64,000 nt of DNA from JADLHS01 sp020848635 (GTDB lineage Bacteria; Verrucomicrobiota; Verrucomicrobiia; Limisphaerales; JADLHS01). Both the position numbers and the translations under genes were made by a program. The notes beneath the pieces are model-generated. The model made no database searches and was not told where the DNA came from. It worked only from the letters and a program-made list of their open reading frames with translations. The stretch is from contig JBAOIL010000014.1 in the NCBI GenBank assembly GCA_037044975.1, forward strand, positions 1 through 64,000. Reading direction: 5' to 3'. Below are positions 17,567 to 25,474 of the stretch, piece after piece (the stretch's first letter is position 1; each line of letters opens with the position of its first letter).

Positions 17567-19969
17567 ATGATTTTATTCCGAAATCGCATCTACCGGACAA
17601 CCGCTGTCGTCGGCTTGCTCTCCAACCTCTCACTGCTGGCCATTTCCGCCGCCGCGACCAACCTCGATCTGGCCAAGGCGACCGTCGTCATCCGGTCAGG
17701 CACGCTCCCCGCCGCCGAACAAACCGCGGCACGCGTGCTGGTGGAGGAGATCAAAAAGCGCACGGGCCTGACTTGGCCGATCAGCACGGTCTGGCCGAAG
17801 CGCGGTCCGGTGATTGCGATCTCGTCAGGTTCAGGCGACCCCGGCTGGTCCGAAGCCCGGCCCCAACCTGCCGGCAAGGATTCACCCGGACTTCGGTCGG
17901 AGGGCTTTCGGCTCGCGGTCGCAGGCGGTGGAACGCGGCATCCGATCGTCTGGATTACGGGCGCGGACTCGCGCGGAGCGCTGTTCGGGATCGGCCAATT
18001 GCTACGCACGTTGGAATGGAGCAAAGGTTCCGCCCGCATCCCCGCCGACCTCGATCTGGCCACGGCGCCGGCCCTGCCCATTCGGGGCCACCAACTCGGC
18101 TATCGCGCCACCGCCAACAGCTATGATGGTTGGGACGTCCCACAGTATGAGCAATACATTCGCGAACTGGCTTTGTTTGGCGCGAACAGCGTTGAAAGCA
18201 TTCCCTTTCAGGACGGGCGGTTAAGTCCGCACATGTCGCTGCCCCGCGACGTGATGAACCGCAAACTCAGCGAAATTTGCGCCCGCTATGAAATGGATTA
18301 CTGGATTTGGTCCCCGGCCGATTTTGATCTTAAGGACTCCGCGAAGCGGGCAGAATTGTTGACCAAACATGAGGTCTTCTTTCGCGATTGCGTGCGCCTC
18401 GACGGCGTCTTCTTTCCCGGTGGCGATCCCGGCAACAATGAGCCGGATCAGGTGATGCCGTTTCTGGAGGATTTGTCCCAGGTGCTGGCCAAACATCATC
18501 CCCACGCCAAGATCTGGCTTTCGATGCAGGGCTTTGAGAAGCCGCAGGTGGATTTCGTCCACAACTGGATCAACGACAAAATGCCTGCCTGGCTCGGTGG
18601 CCTGGTGGGCGGACCGAGCAGCCCACCCCTGCCGCAAACCCGGGCACGCCTGCCGCAGCGTTACGGCCTGCGTGATTACCCGGATATCACGCATACGGTG
18701 CGCTGCCAATACCCGGTGGCCTGGTGGGACCCAGCCTACGCCTTGACCCTCGGCCGGGAATCGGCCAATCCGCGCCCTGTTTTTTACAAGGCCGTGCAGG
18801 ATTATTTCGGCCTCTACACCAGCGGGTTTATCAGCTATTCGGACGGAGTGCATGACGACGTGAACAAAGCCGTCTGGAGCCGACTGGGCTGGCAACCCGA
18901 CGCCGGGCCGCGCGAAATCCTCCTCGAATATACGCGCTGTTTCTTCGGGGCCGCCGTCGCCGATTCCGCCGCCGACGGGATTCTCGCCCTGGAGAAAAAC
19001 TGGGAGGGGCCGCTGGCGGACAATGGCAGCGTGAACGCGACCCTCGCGTTGTGGCAGCAACTCGATCACCAAGCCCCGGAATTGCACGGCAACTGGCGCT
19101 GGCAGCTGTGTCTCCTCCGCGCGTATTACGACGCCTATACCCGTCAACGGCTGATCTATGAGTTGGAGTTGGAGCGTGAAGCCAACCAGATTCTGGCCAC
19201 CGCCTCACAACACGGAGCGGATGTCGCGATGAACTCCGCCCGCGCGGTACTGCAACGCGCCGTTACCCAACCCGTCCAGAAAGAATGGCGGGCGCGCATC
19301 AGTCAATTGTGCGCTGAGCTTTTTCAATCCATAAAACTGCAAACGAGCGTCCCGCTCTACCAAGCCAGCGGCTATGAACGCGGCGCGATTCTGGACTTCG
19401 TGGATCATCCACTCAACAACCGCTGGTGGCTTGAGGACGAATTCACCCGTATTCGCAAGCTGTCTGCCGAGCCAGCCAAGCGCCAGGCCCTCGAACTGAT
19501 TCGAACTTGGGAGCAACCCGGCGCAGGAAGCTTTTATGATGAAGTAGGTAACATTGGCAAATCGTCCCACGTCGTCCGCGGTGAGGGACTCAACACCGAT
19601 CCGATGATGGAAAAGAACCCCAATCCCGGCTTCTGGTGGTGGGACGATGGCGCCAGCCGCAAGCGCCTTTCCTGGCAGACCAGCATGGATTGGCCGCTGG
19701 GTCTGGCGTATCACCATCTTGACGCACAGGCTTCCTATCGGGTGCGGCTGACCGGTTACGGCCAGGCAAAGTTGCGCGCCAACGGCCAACTCCTGACGGC
19801 AACGCGGGAGGCCCGCATCGAAATTGGCGAGTTCGAGGAATTCCTCGTGCCAGCAAACCTCATCAAAGACGGCAAACTGCTTTTAACTTTCGACCCGCTC
19901 CCGGACGAAATTCATCTCAACTGGCGCAAACAATCGCGCGTCAGCGAAGTATGGTTGCTGAAGGACTAA
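17567..19969 (+). CDS. Secreted glycoside-hydrolase-like protein (GH20b/GH67N-type N-terminal domain)
   Basis: This is a protein of about 800 residues. I take the ATG at 17567; a TTG 18 nt upstream is possible. An N-terminal signal segment (TTAVVGLLSNLSLLAISAAA) leads into a beta-hexosaminidase/alpha-glucuronidase-type N-terminal domain (VEEIKKRTGLTWP, GALFGIGQLLRTLEW). A barrel-like domain follows with RGHQLGYRATANSYDGWDV, YWIWSPADFDLK and FFPGGDPGNNEPD, then a helical region and a C-terminal beta domain. The typical D-E catalytic pair of GH20 is not obvious. It probably acts on an extracellular or periplasmic polysaccharide; the exact family and substrate are uncertain. The ORF is intact. 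Confidence 0.7.
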   Translation: MILFRNRIYRTTAVVGLLSNLSLLAISAAATNLDLAKATVVIRSGTLPAAEQTAARVLVEEIKKRTGLTWPISTVWPKRGPVIAISSGSGDPGWSEARPQPAGKDSPGLRSEGFRLAVAGGGTRHPIVWITGADSRGALFGIGQLLRTLEWSKGSARIPADLDLATAPALPIRGHQLGYRATANSYDGWDVPQYEQYIRELALFGANSVESIPFQDGRLSPHMSLPRDVMNRKLSEICARYEMDYWIWSPADFDLKDSAKRAELLTKHEVFFRDCVRLDGVFFPGGDPGNNEPDQVMPFLEDLSQVLAKHHPHAKIWLSMQGFEKPQVDFVHNWINDKMPAWLGGLVGGPSSPPLPQTRARLPQRYGLRDYPDITHTVRCQYPVAWWDPAYALTLGRESANPRPVFYKAVQDYFGLYTSGFISYSDGVHDDVNKAVWSRLGWQPDAGPREILLEYTRCFFGAAVADSAADGILALEKNWEGPLADNGSVNATLALWQQLDHQAPELHGNWRWQLCLLRAYYDAYTRQRLIYELELEREANQILATASQHGADVAMNSARAVLQRAVTQPVQKEWRARISQLCAELFQSIKLQTSVPLYQASGYERGAILDFVDHPLNNRWWLEDEFTRIRKLSAEPAKRQALELIRTWEQPGAGSFYDEVGNIGKSSHVVRGEGLNTDPMMEKNPNPGFWWWDDGASRKRLSWQTSMDWPLGLAYHHLDAQASYRVRLTGYGQAKLRANGQLLTATREARIEIGEFEEFLVPANLIKDGKLLLTFDPLPDEIHLNWRKQSRVSEVWLLKD

Positions 19970-20335
19970 AAGCGGACCGGCACAACCGGCGTTCAGTTTG
20001 CTTGGTTATGGCTGGCTGAGGCGATAAAAACGGGATTGCAATTCGTCACTGGGCCGTCGGTGGACGCAAAGGTCGCTGGACTGCCTTCGTTGGGTAGGTC
20101 GGCCCCCAACCCCGGCGCTCCTTGCTCGAACGCAAGTCTCCGTCAGTTGATTTCTTGGGTCCGCCATTGTTCGGGCTGGCCTGGCTCCGGCACCCACGCC
20201 GTGCAACTTGGGAGGGTTACCCTAAAACAGCACCAGCCGCCCGGTTCAATGGGCGGCTGGATTTTACCGGCGCGGTTGTCGGCGTGGGCGCTGAGTTCCA
20301 ACTCTAGGCCCGAGCCGGATCGCCCGGCGGGCCGC
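19970..20335. other. Intergenic region between the glycosidase-like gene and csbD
   Basis: I see no gene. It contains a strong stem-loop at 20233-20260, listed separately, and a GGAGGGTTACCCT sequence near 20211 that only weakly resembles the palindromic promoter element found elsewhere in the window. Confidence 0.4.
20233..20260 (-). terminator. Rho-independent-type terminator, probably for csbD
   Basis: CCAGCCGCCC and GGGCGGCTGG form a perfect 10-bp stem with an 8-base loop. On the minus strand it is followed by TGCTGTTTTAGG, a short T-run, 76 bp after the csbD stop. On the plus strand ATTTTACC follows, so it may also stop transcripts from the glycosidase-like gene. Confidence 0.65.
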
Positions 20336-20542
20336 CTATTTGCAGCCGCAACTGGAGCAGGATTCCTTGACGGCTTTTTCGACCGCTTCGCGGGTTTCGC
20401 CGGTGCGCTTCTGAATCCGGCCAATCAGTTCGTCCTGTTTCCCTTCGGCGTATTGGAGATCGCTATCGGTAAGCTTGGCCCATTTCTGTTTCAGCTTGCC
20501 CTTGGTGATGTTCCAGTCGCCTTTGATTTCAAGTGTCGTCAT
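20336..20542 (-). CDS. CsbD family stress protein
   Basis: This 68-residue protein has the CsbD signature: IKGDWNITKGKLKQKWAKLT, then EGKQDELIGRIQKRTGETRE. It adds an unusual C-terminal SCSSCGCK cysteine cluster that could bind metal. CsbD-like proteins are abundant under general stress in many bacteria, but their molecular role is unknown. The leader just upstream of the ATG is made almost only of A and C, so it is unstructured, and it lacks a Shine-Dalgarno. A copy of the palindromic promoter element lies 115 nt upstream in the right orientation. Confidence 0.88.
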   Translation of the reverse strand: MTTLEIKGDWNITKGKLKQKWAKLTDSDLQYAEGKQDELIGRIQKRTGETREAVEKAVKESCSSCGCK

Positions 20543-20657
20543 AACGTTTGTTGGTTTGTTTGTTTTGTTGTTTGTTTCGATTCGCCGTCACCCGGACGGC
20601 AACAGTATTCCCGCCACTGGCGGACACCCGGACGCTAGGCGACGGAGGCAACTCTTA

Positions 20658-20673
20658 CTATGGGGTGTAACCC
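20658..20673 (-). promoter_or_regulatory. Palindromic promoter element upstream of csbD
   Basis: On the minus strand it reads GGGTTACACCCCATAG, matching the ACCCCATAG core of the other copies. A TAGCGT block follows 20 nt downstream. The distance to the csbD ATG is 115 nt, longer than for most other copies, implying a real 5' leader. Confidence 0.5.
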
Positions 20674-20793
20674 GACCAAGAAACGCCAGCGCCGGTGCGG
20701 GCCAGCCGCGCCAGCAAATCGGTTGAGATTCCATAGTTCCGCCCTTCAACCGAAAAACGGTCGGCATATGGTGACACCACCAACCCTGGTCAT

Positions 20794-20811
20794 GGGGCAA
20801 ACACCCCATGG
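20794..20811 (+). promoter_or_regulatory. Palindromic promoter element upstream of the 20847 ORF and cheB
   Basis: It reads GGGGCAAACACCCCATGG, a near-perfect inverted repeat. TTATCG follows after about 22 nt and an ATG (20847) after 35 nt, the same geometry as at 49500, 50604 and 51574. Confidence 0.55.
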
Positions 20812-20846
20812 CAGCCATCGGTTTTCCAGCAGATTATCGGCGTGCG

Positions 20847-21008
20847 ATGAAGCAAACCCAACTCGAAGGCGGGGAGATCAGTCCGCGCACCAGTGCAATG
20901 CGAAACGTCGCCCTATCCAAAACTCGCGGTCTCACCGCCGACTCAAGCCAAGCCCAAAATGGCGGGCAGACCAACCAGCACAGCCTAACCTCCAATCCTC
21001 ATGAATGA
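20847..21008 (+). CDS. Small hypothetical protein preceding cheB
   Basis: This 53-residue frame begins MKQTQLEGGEISPRTS and is Gln/Ser/Asn-rich. It is supported mainly by position: its ATG is 35 nt after a copy of the palindromic promoter element, and its stop overlaps the cheB start, which suggests coupling. I recognise no family. It could also be an untranslated leader. Confidence 0.35.
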   Translation: MKQTQLEGGEISPRTSAMRNVALSKTRGLTADSSQAQNGGQTNQHSLTSNPHE

Positions 21009-21603
21009 TTCTCAATGCGAGCCGGCCCGTTGCGTCGTTGCCATGGCCGCCTCGGCGGGTGGCTTGAACGCCTTATCGGTCATTCTCGGCGGCTTGCCGG
21101 CGGATTTCCCGGCCGCTATTGCCATCGTGATGCACCTTTCTCCCGATCATAAGAGCCTCCTGGCCGAGATTTTGGCCAGCCGTTCCAATCTGGTGGTCAA
21201 GCAGGCTCAGACGGGCGACATCCTCTGCCATTCGCATGTATTTATCGCCCCGCCGAATCACCACCTATCGGTGGGAAAAGGTGGTCGCTTGGAACTTTCC
21301 TCTTCCGCCGCGGAAAAAGTTCACTATGCCCGTCCGTCCGCGGAGCCGTTGTTTGCTTCCGTGGCCGCGGTTTACACAAAAAATGCCATCGCTGCCGTCC
21401 TCACTGGCGGAGACGGTGATGGCTCCTTCGGCGTACAAATCATCAAGGAAAAGGGCGGCAAAGTCATCGCTCAAGACCGACCGACGTCACAGGATTTCAG
21501 CATGCCGGAGACTTCGATCAAGACCGGCGATGTTGATTTTGTCCTACCCTTAAACGCGATCGCACCCAAGTTGATCGAACTGGTTGGCGGCGGGCGGGGA
21601 TAA
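21001..21603 (+). CDS. Stand-alone CheB methylesterase catalytic domain
   Basis: This 200-residue protein corresponds to the CheB C-terminal domain only. The catalytic residues are visible: Ser18 in AASAGGL, His45 in VMHLSPDHKS and the Asp in LTGGDGDGSFG. The C-terminal RPTSQDFSMPETSIKTGDVD is typical. CheB removes methyl groups from receptor glutamates or deamidates glutamines. There is no receiver domain, so activity is not controlled by phosphorylation in the usual way. No cheA, cheW, cheR or receptor gene is adjacent. It lies in the presumed stress region behind the palindromic promoter. Confidence 0.85.
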   Translation: MNDSQCEPARCVVAMAASAGGLNALSVILGGLPADFPAAIAIVMHLSPDHKSLLAEILASRSNLVVKQAQTGDILCHSHVFIAPPNHHLSVGKGGRLELSSSAAEKVHYARPSAEPLFASVAAVYTKNAIAAVLTGGDGDGSFGVQIIKEKGGKVIAQDRPTSQDFSMPETSIKTGDVDFVLPLNAIAPKLIELVGGGRG

Positions 21604-21673
21604 GAATTGGCCGGCCCGTGACCCGCAACAAGTTTATAGCATTTTGGCCCATGCGGCCCTGACTTGTGGCCGA

Positions 21674-22246
21674 TCATTTCGTTCTCGAGCGCAACAGCCC
21701 GAACACCTCGTTGTACAGGTGCTGCATATCCGCACTCACACCGGCCAGCGCCTGGGCGCGCTCGGGTTGCGCCTCGTTTTCGCCGGCAACTTTTGCCAGA
21801 TGCCAGGCATAACTCAGCGCCTGGAGTTGGGTTAGGAGCAGGCTCAGCTCGAATTGCTCACCGCTTTGACCCAACAATTCCTGCTTCTTGGTGGCCGCAA
21901 TCGCAGCGCGGGTGGCGATCTCCCCAGGGGGAAGCCGGAAGTCATCCAACCGGATCGCCGGATCGTGCCGGGCAAACTCCTCCAGCAGTTTGGCCCCCGC
22001 GCCCGAATTGGCGGAGATCTTCTTGATCAGTTGGTTCACATCCTCCTGTTCCCGCTTGATGAATAGCAGGAGGCGCACATTCTTTTCGTCCTCCAGGAGT
22101 TGATGGAGCAAGCTGTAACAATTGTTTCGCACCGCTTGGGCCGCCGTGCTCGCCAACGGTGCTCTGGCCGCCTTCGGCGACTGGCAGCCGGTCAGAACGC
22201 AATTGACCGATAACATCGCCGCGAGCAATGGGGGAATGGTTTTCAT
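21674..22246 (-). CDS. Putative lipoprotein
   Basis: This 190-residue protein has a lipoprotein signal (LLAAMLSVNCVLTGC, lipobox LTGC). The remainder is helical and charged, for example LLHQLLEDEKNVRLLLFIKREQEDV, consistent with coiled coil. I do not recognise a family. It is the last gene of a minus-strand run of stress genes, 90 bp after the nitroreductase stop. Confidence 0.65.
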   Translation of the reverse strand: MKTIPPLLAAMLSVNCVLTGCQSPKAARAPLASTAAQAVRNNCYSLLHQLLEDEKNVRLLLFIKREQEDVNQLIKKISANSGAGAKLLEEFARHDPAIRLDDFRLPPGEIATRAAIAATKKQELLGQSGEQFELSLLLTQLQALSYAWHLAKVAGENEAQPERAQALAGVSADMQHLYNEVFGLLRSRTK

Positions 22247-22336
22247 AGTGCCTGCCGTGTGAGTTCGCCAAGTGATACCCGAAATTTCTTCCCGACCGGG
22301 TACTGGGTTGAAATCAAGTCGGCCCGGACTCCGGGG

Positions 22337-22954
22337 TCAGGGATCAGGCTTCAGCACGAGGGGTGACGGTTGACCCCACTGGCCGGTGAACACGAACTTA
22401 CTCAAGCGTTTTCGCTGCCGGGGCGTCAGGTCGCGCACTCTCAACGCCTCGGGCAATGTGGCCGGGTCGGCTCTGTAACCAATAGCCATCGCCGTCCAGG
22501 CCTCGAAATGCTCCGGGATCTGGTACACCTCCCGCGCCTTGTCGGGCAGAATGCCGATCATCTGATGCACCGCGAGCCCGCGCGCCGTCGCCTCCACCCC
22601 GAGATTCCCGGCGGCCAGCCCCAGATCATGCACGGCGGCCCGATTATCCTGCTTGTTCTTGGCAAACTGCAAACTCACAACGCCCAGCACCAGCACCGGC
22701 GCGGTCTTGGCCCACACTTGGTTTGCTTCCACCAGACAGGAAAGGAGTCGTGCGAACTCCGGGGCGTTCTCCCGGGTCGCCACCAGATAATTCCACGGCT
22801 GTTCGTTGTAAGAGGATGCCGCCCATCGCGCCGCCTCAAACAGCGAACGTAGGTCGGCCTCTGGCACTGGACGGTCTTCAAAGCCGTAGGGACTCCATCG
22901 TTCAGCGAGCAGTTTTAAAATTGGATGATCGGTTGCGGCCAGTTTGATATTCAT
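22337..22954 (-). CDS. Nitroreductase family protein
   Basis: This is a 205-residue FMN-dependent nitroreductase-fold protein. RWSPYGFEDRPVPEADLRSL and EAARWAASSYNEQPWNYLVA form the FMN phosphate-binding start, and AAVHDLGLAAGNLGVEATARGLAVHQM and IGYRADPATLPEAL complete the fold. It probably reduces quinones or nitro compounds with NAD(P)H in the cytoplasm. It follows the ferritin/dodecin/ohr genes in the same direction, consistent with an oxidative-stress role. Confidence 0.88.
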   Translation of the reverse strand: MNIKLAATDHPILKLLAERWSPYGFEDRPVPEADLRSLFEAARWAASSYNEQPWNYLVATRENAPEFARLLSCLVEANQVWAKTAPVLVLGVVSLQFAKNKQDNRAAVHDLGLAAGNLGVEATARGLAVHQMIGILPDKAREVYQIPEHFEAWTAMAIGYRADPATLPEALRVRDLTPRQRKRLSKFVFTGQWGQPSPLVLKPDP

Positions 22955-23294
22955 AATCGTTTTCTAAAATCGCCTGTCGTTTCGGACTACATGCTTCTAC
23001 ATGCTTCGGGGTAGTGGATGAGTCTGGATTCGGGCTGGAACCCTTGGCGAAAGCGTCCTTGCCTCGGCTGGCCGGGAATAATCTTTTACCGTGAGCCCGC
23101 CTGCCGCATGCCTGGCTCGCATGGCGTCGGCCAGTACCGCTTTTCCTCCCGCCGCCCGTGAGTTTGTTCACGGTGGCCCACGCCCGACCGGCGGCGGTCT
23201 GCGGGCTCAACCCCGCCTGCTCGTAGCCAGCTTCAATGTGGGCCGCCTGGCGCTTCTGTTTGTCCGTGTAGCTGGATTTATCACCTTGCGGCAT
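22902..23294 (-). CDS. Small KGG/plasmid-stabilisation-like basic protein
   Basis: Residues 1-60 match the small stress-type family often named plasmid stabilisation protein: GDKSSYTDKQKRQAAHIEAG, then AGRAWATVNKLTGGGRKSGT. The C-terminal half is basic and unlike typical members, which end sooner, and it runs 53 bases into the nitroreductase start. A frame error or a true extension are both possible. The start overlaps the end of the ferritin-like gene by 14 bases, indicating an operon. Confidence 0.65.
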   Translation of the reverse strand: MPQGDKSSYTDKQKRQAAHIEAGYEQAGLSPQTAAGRAWATVNKLTGGGRKSGTGRRHASQACGRRAHGKRLFPASRGKDAFAKGSSPNPDSSTTPKHVEACSPKRQAILENDYEYQTGRNRSSNFKTAR

Positions 23295-23802
23295 GACTGC
23301 CCTTTACTGGATGCCGACCATTGGTTTGGACTGGCGTTTTCGGCAAGGGCACGTCAATGCCCAGCGCCGCCGCCAGGTCAATTTCATGCTCCTGCTCCTG
23401 TACGATGATCGCCCGCAGGGTTTCGCTCAACGCAAATTCCCCCATCGCCTCGGCTTGCCGGATGCGCTCGCGATAACGCCCGATGGTCTCCCGTTCGTTC
23501 TCCAGATCCGCGCGCAGCATGGCGACCGGGTCGCTGGAAGTCTTAACCGGCTTGGGCAGCACGGCGGGCATGCCTCCCAGATAATCAATCTGTTTGGCGA
23601 TTTTTAGGGCATGGGCCAGTTCTTCGCCGGCATGCAATTCCAACTCCCGCGCGATATCCGTATACGCGGCGCCTTTCAGCACCTGGCTGTAAACCGTATA
23701 GGCGATGATGGCCTGATATTCACCCGCCAGATCTTCGTTCAACAACTCGATCATCTGGGCGCGTGTGATCATTAACTCGGCGGTCGTGCGTTCTTTGCTC
23801 AT
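23281..23802 (-). CDS. Ferritin-like (bacterioferritin/DPS-type) protein
   Basis: This is a 173-residue four-helix bundle. The di-iron ligands appear as E in LNEDLAGEYQAI, ELELHAGEELAHALK (EXXH) and IVQEQEHEIDLAAALG. Family members store iron or detoxify peroxide. It lies between dodecin and the KGG-type gene in the minus-strand run. The exact subfamily is uncertain. Confidence 0.85.
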   Translation of the reverse strand: MSKERTTAELMITRAQMIELLNEDLAGEYQAIIAYTVYSQVLKGAAYTDIARELELHAGEELAHALKIAKQIDYLGGMPAVLPKPVKTSSDPVAMLRADLENERETIGRYRERIRQAEAMGEFALSETLRAIIVQEQEHEIDLAAALGIDVPLPKTPVQTNGRHPVKGSHAAR

Positions 23803-23842
23803 AAGGTTTGGGTATTCCGGCGGTTTTCAAGATTGCCAATGC

Positions 23843-24052
23843 TCACCCTTCCACGGCAAAGCCGACCTTGAGCGTTACCTGCCAGTGCTGCACTTTTCCC
23901 TTCGCGATGCTGCCGCGGGTTTCGACCACTTGGAACCAGCCCAGGTTCTTGATGGTCTTGTGCGCGCGTTGAACGGCCTTGGCCACGGCGTCCTCGATGG
24001 AGGAGGTGGAAGTGCCGGTGAGTTCGATGAGTTTATAGACGTGGTCTTTCAT
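23843..24052 (-). CDS. Dodecin (flavin-binding)
   Basis: This 69-residue protein has the dodecin pattern: VYKLIELTGTSTSSIEDAVA, then NLGWFQVVETRG with the flavin-stacking tryptophan, and VQHWQVTLKVGF. Dodecin forms a dodecamer that sequesters flavins and limits photo-oxidative damage. It sits 15 bp after ohr and 40 bp before the ferritin-like gene, so it is probably co-transcribed with both. Confidence 0.92.
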   Translation of the reverse strand: MKDHVYKLIELTGTSTSSIEDAVAKAVQRAHKTIKNLGWFQVVETRGSIAKGKVQHWQVTLKVGFAVEG

Positions 24053-24067
24053 AATTGGTTCTGTGAA

Positions 24068-24481
24068 TTAGCCCGCCACCAGCTTCACGGATGTGTCGCC
24101 GCGCAGGGCCTTGGAATACGGACAGGTTTTGTGCGCTTCCTCCATGATGCGCTGCGTTTGGACGGGATCCATTCCCGGGAGATGTGCCTGCAGTTCCACC
24201 GCCAAGCGGTAGCCGCCCTGATCATCCTCGATCAGACTCACCCGGGCCCGCACCGTGGAATCCGCGACCGGGGGACCGAACTTTTTGGCCGCGTTGCCCA
24301 CGGCGCCGTGGTAACAGGCGGCATAGGCGCCCGCAAACAACAACTCGGGACTGGGGCCCCGGCGCTCAAGCCCTTTCGCCAAGGGATTCCCCAACGTAAC
24401 CTCCAGCAGACCATCCGGGGCTTTGATGGTGCCCGAACGTCCGCCTTTGGAAATCGCCTCCGCGGTAAACAAGGTCAGCAT
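24068..24481 (-). CDS. ohr: Ohr/OsmC family organic hydroperoxide reductase
   Basis: This is a 137-residue Ohr-type protein. The two redox cysteines are in AGAYAACYHGAVG and AHKTCPYSKAL, in the order and spacing of Ohr. The N-terminus (LFTAEAISKGGRSGTIKAPD) and NPLAKGLERRGPSPELLFA are also typical. It reduces organic hydroperoxides using lipoylated proteins as electron donors. It follows a small membrane peptide gene by 57 bp and precedes dodecin. Confidence 0.9.
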   Translation of the reverse strand: MLTLFTAEAISKGGRSGTIKAPDGLLEVTLGNPLAKGLERRGPSPELLFAGAYAACYHGAVGNAAKKFGPPVADSTVRARVSLIEDDQGGYRLAVELQAHLPGMDPVQTQRIMEEAHKTCPYSKALRGDTSVKLVAG

Positions 24482-24538
24482 AGTGAAATCGTGAGTCTGG
24501 CGCGTCGGGTTAAAATCTTCATCGGCCTGACGGCTGAA

Positions 24539-24646
24539 CTAGCGGCGCAGCAAGAGCACGACGACAACAATCACGAGCAGGAGGCCGACCGAGCCGCCGC
24601 CTATGTAATAAATATTGGCCAGAACCGGTGAGAATAGGTGTTGCAT
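24539..24646 (-). CDS. 35-residue single-span membrane peptide
   Basis: The frame reads MQHLFSPVLANIYYIGGGSV then a pure hydrophobic stretch GLLLVIVVVVLLLRR and stop. It is a plausible small membrane protein, too short for automatic gene calls, leading the ohr/dodecin/ferritin run. A copy of the palindromic promoter element is 76 nt upstream in the correct orientation. I do not recognise a family. Confidence 0.55.
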   Translation of the reverse strand: MQHLFSPVLANIYYIGGGSVGLLLVIVVVVLLLRR

Positions 24647-24722
24647 AGTGGCTTTCGTTTGGGCGGGCAATTCATTTGCCGGCAGTTATTGAAGCCAACT
24701 TACGCCCCAGATCGGACCGCGC

Positions 24723-24738
24723 CTATGGGGTGTAACCC
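24723..24738 (-). promoter_or_regulatory. Palindromic promoter element upstream of the ohr-dodecin-ferritin run
   Basis: On the minus strand it reads GGGTTACACCCCATAG, identical over 16 bases to the csbD copy. TAAGTT follows 20 nt downstream, as in the other copies. No other promoter candidate is obvious before the seven-gene minus-strand run. Confidence 0.55.
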
Positions 24739-24746
24739 TACCGCGG

Positions 24747-24993
24747 GGAGCACCGGCCTTCCGGAAGCTCGCGCGCCACCGCCTTGAAGCCAGTTTGGTG
24801 GTAAGCTAAAAACATTAGAACCGCCTGACTCGACATTCCCCACCCGACGATTCGATGGCGCCTTGCTTGGCCGCATCCATCACCCGGCCAATTCAGGATC
24901 GCAAACTCCTGATCGCCTGTCCCGATGTGGTGTTGAGCTGTGGTCGAAGATCCCGGGCGACGAGCGCAACGGGGGCATGCCTTAGCCCAGGCT
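24747..24993. other. Intergenic region with no recognised gene
   Basis: I see no convincing coding frame, repeat or RNA structure between the promoter element and the HAD remnant. Confidence 0.3.
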
Positions 24994-25312
24994 TTACAAG
25001 AATTTCTTCAGTTCGGTCAGATTGTTGACGTGGGCAGCCGCGGCGTTGCTCCGGGTTACGCCGGGACGGAGAATCTGAATCGTCTGCATCCCCAGCCGGT
25101 TGCCCGCCGCGATTTCCGAATCCGGATTGTCGCCCACCACCAGCACTTCCTCCGGGCGCAAACGATGGCTCGCGAGCAGTTCTTGGAAGAGGCCGTATTT
25201 GCCCTTCCGCGCCTGCTCGTCAATCGCATCAATCTGGACGTCGGTAAACCCGTCGGCGAACCCTGGGCTGATGGCTGGAATCCCGTTGGGATTTTGAGAC
25301 GACCCAGTTCAT
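24994..25312 (-). pseudogene. C-terminal fragment of a HAD-superfamily hydrolase
   Basis: The minus-strand frame encodes GFADGFTDVQIDAIDEQARK, then RPEEVLVVGDNPDSEIAAGN with the HAD motif IV acidic pair, RLGMQTIQILRPGV and NNLTELKKFL before TAA. The frame is closed upstream by a TGA, no start codon fits, and the N-terminal HAD motif I (DXDXT) is absent. This is the 3' third of a decayed gene. The next 160 bases upstream (to 25475) hold short mixed-frame pieces I cannot assign. Confidence 0.65.
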
Positions 25313-25474
25313 GTGTTCCCCGCCACTGGCTTGATACAATCCCCCGTCACCAGCTTCGTTGCGTCAGGATACTTCTTGGTCACCTTGGGGGCGGTGAAGA
25401 GCGCCGCGTTCAGTCTTCGCGGCGACTTCCTGGTTGAGGGCGAGGCGTTGGGCGAGCAAATCCTTTCATGTGCG

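Noticed and set aside
20211..20225. GGAGGGTTACCCT resembling the palindromic element
   Set aside because: It lacks the CCCCATAG core and does not precede a gene start at a matching distance.
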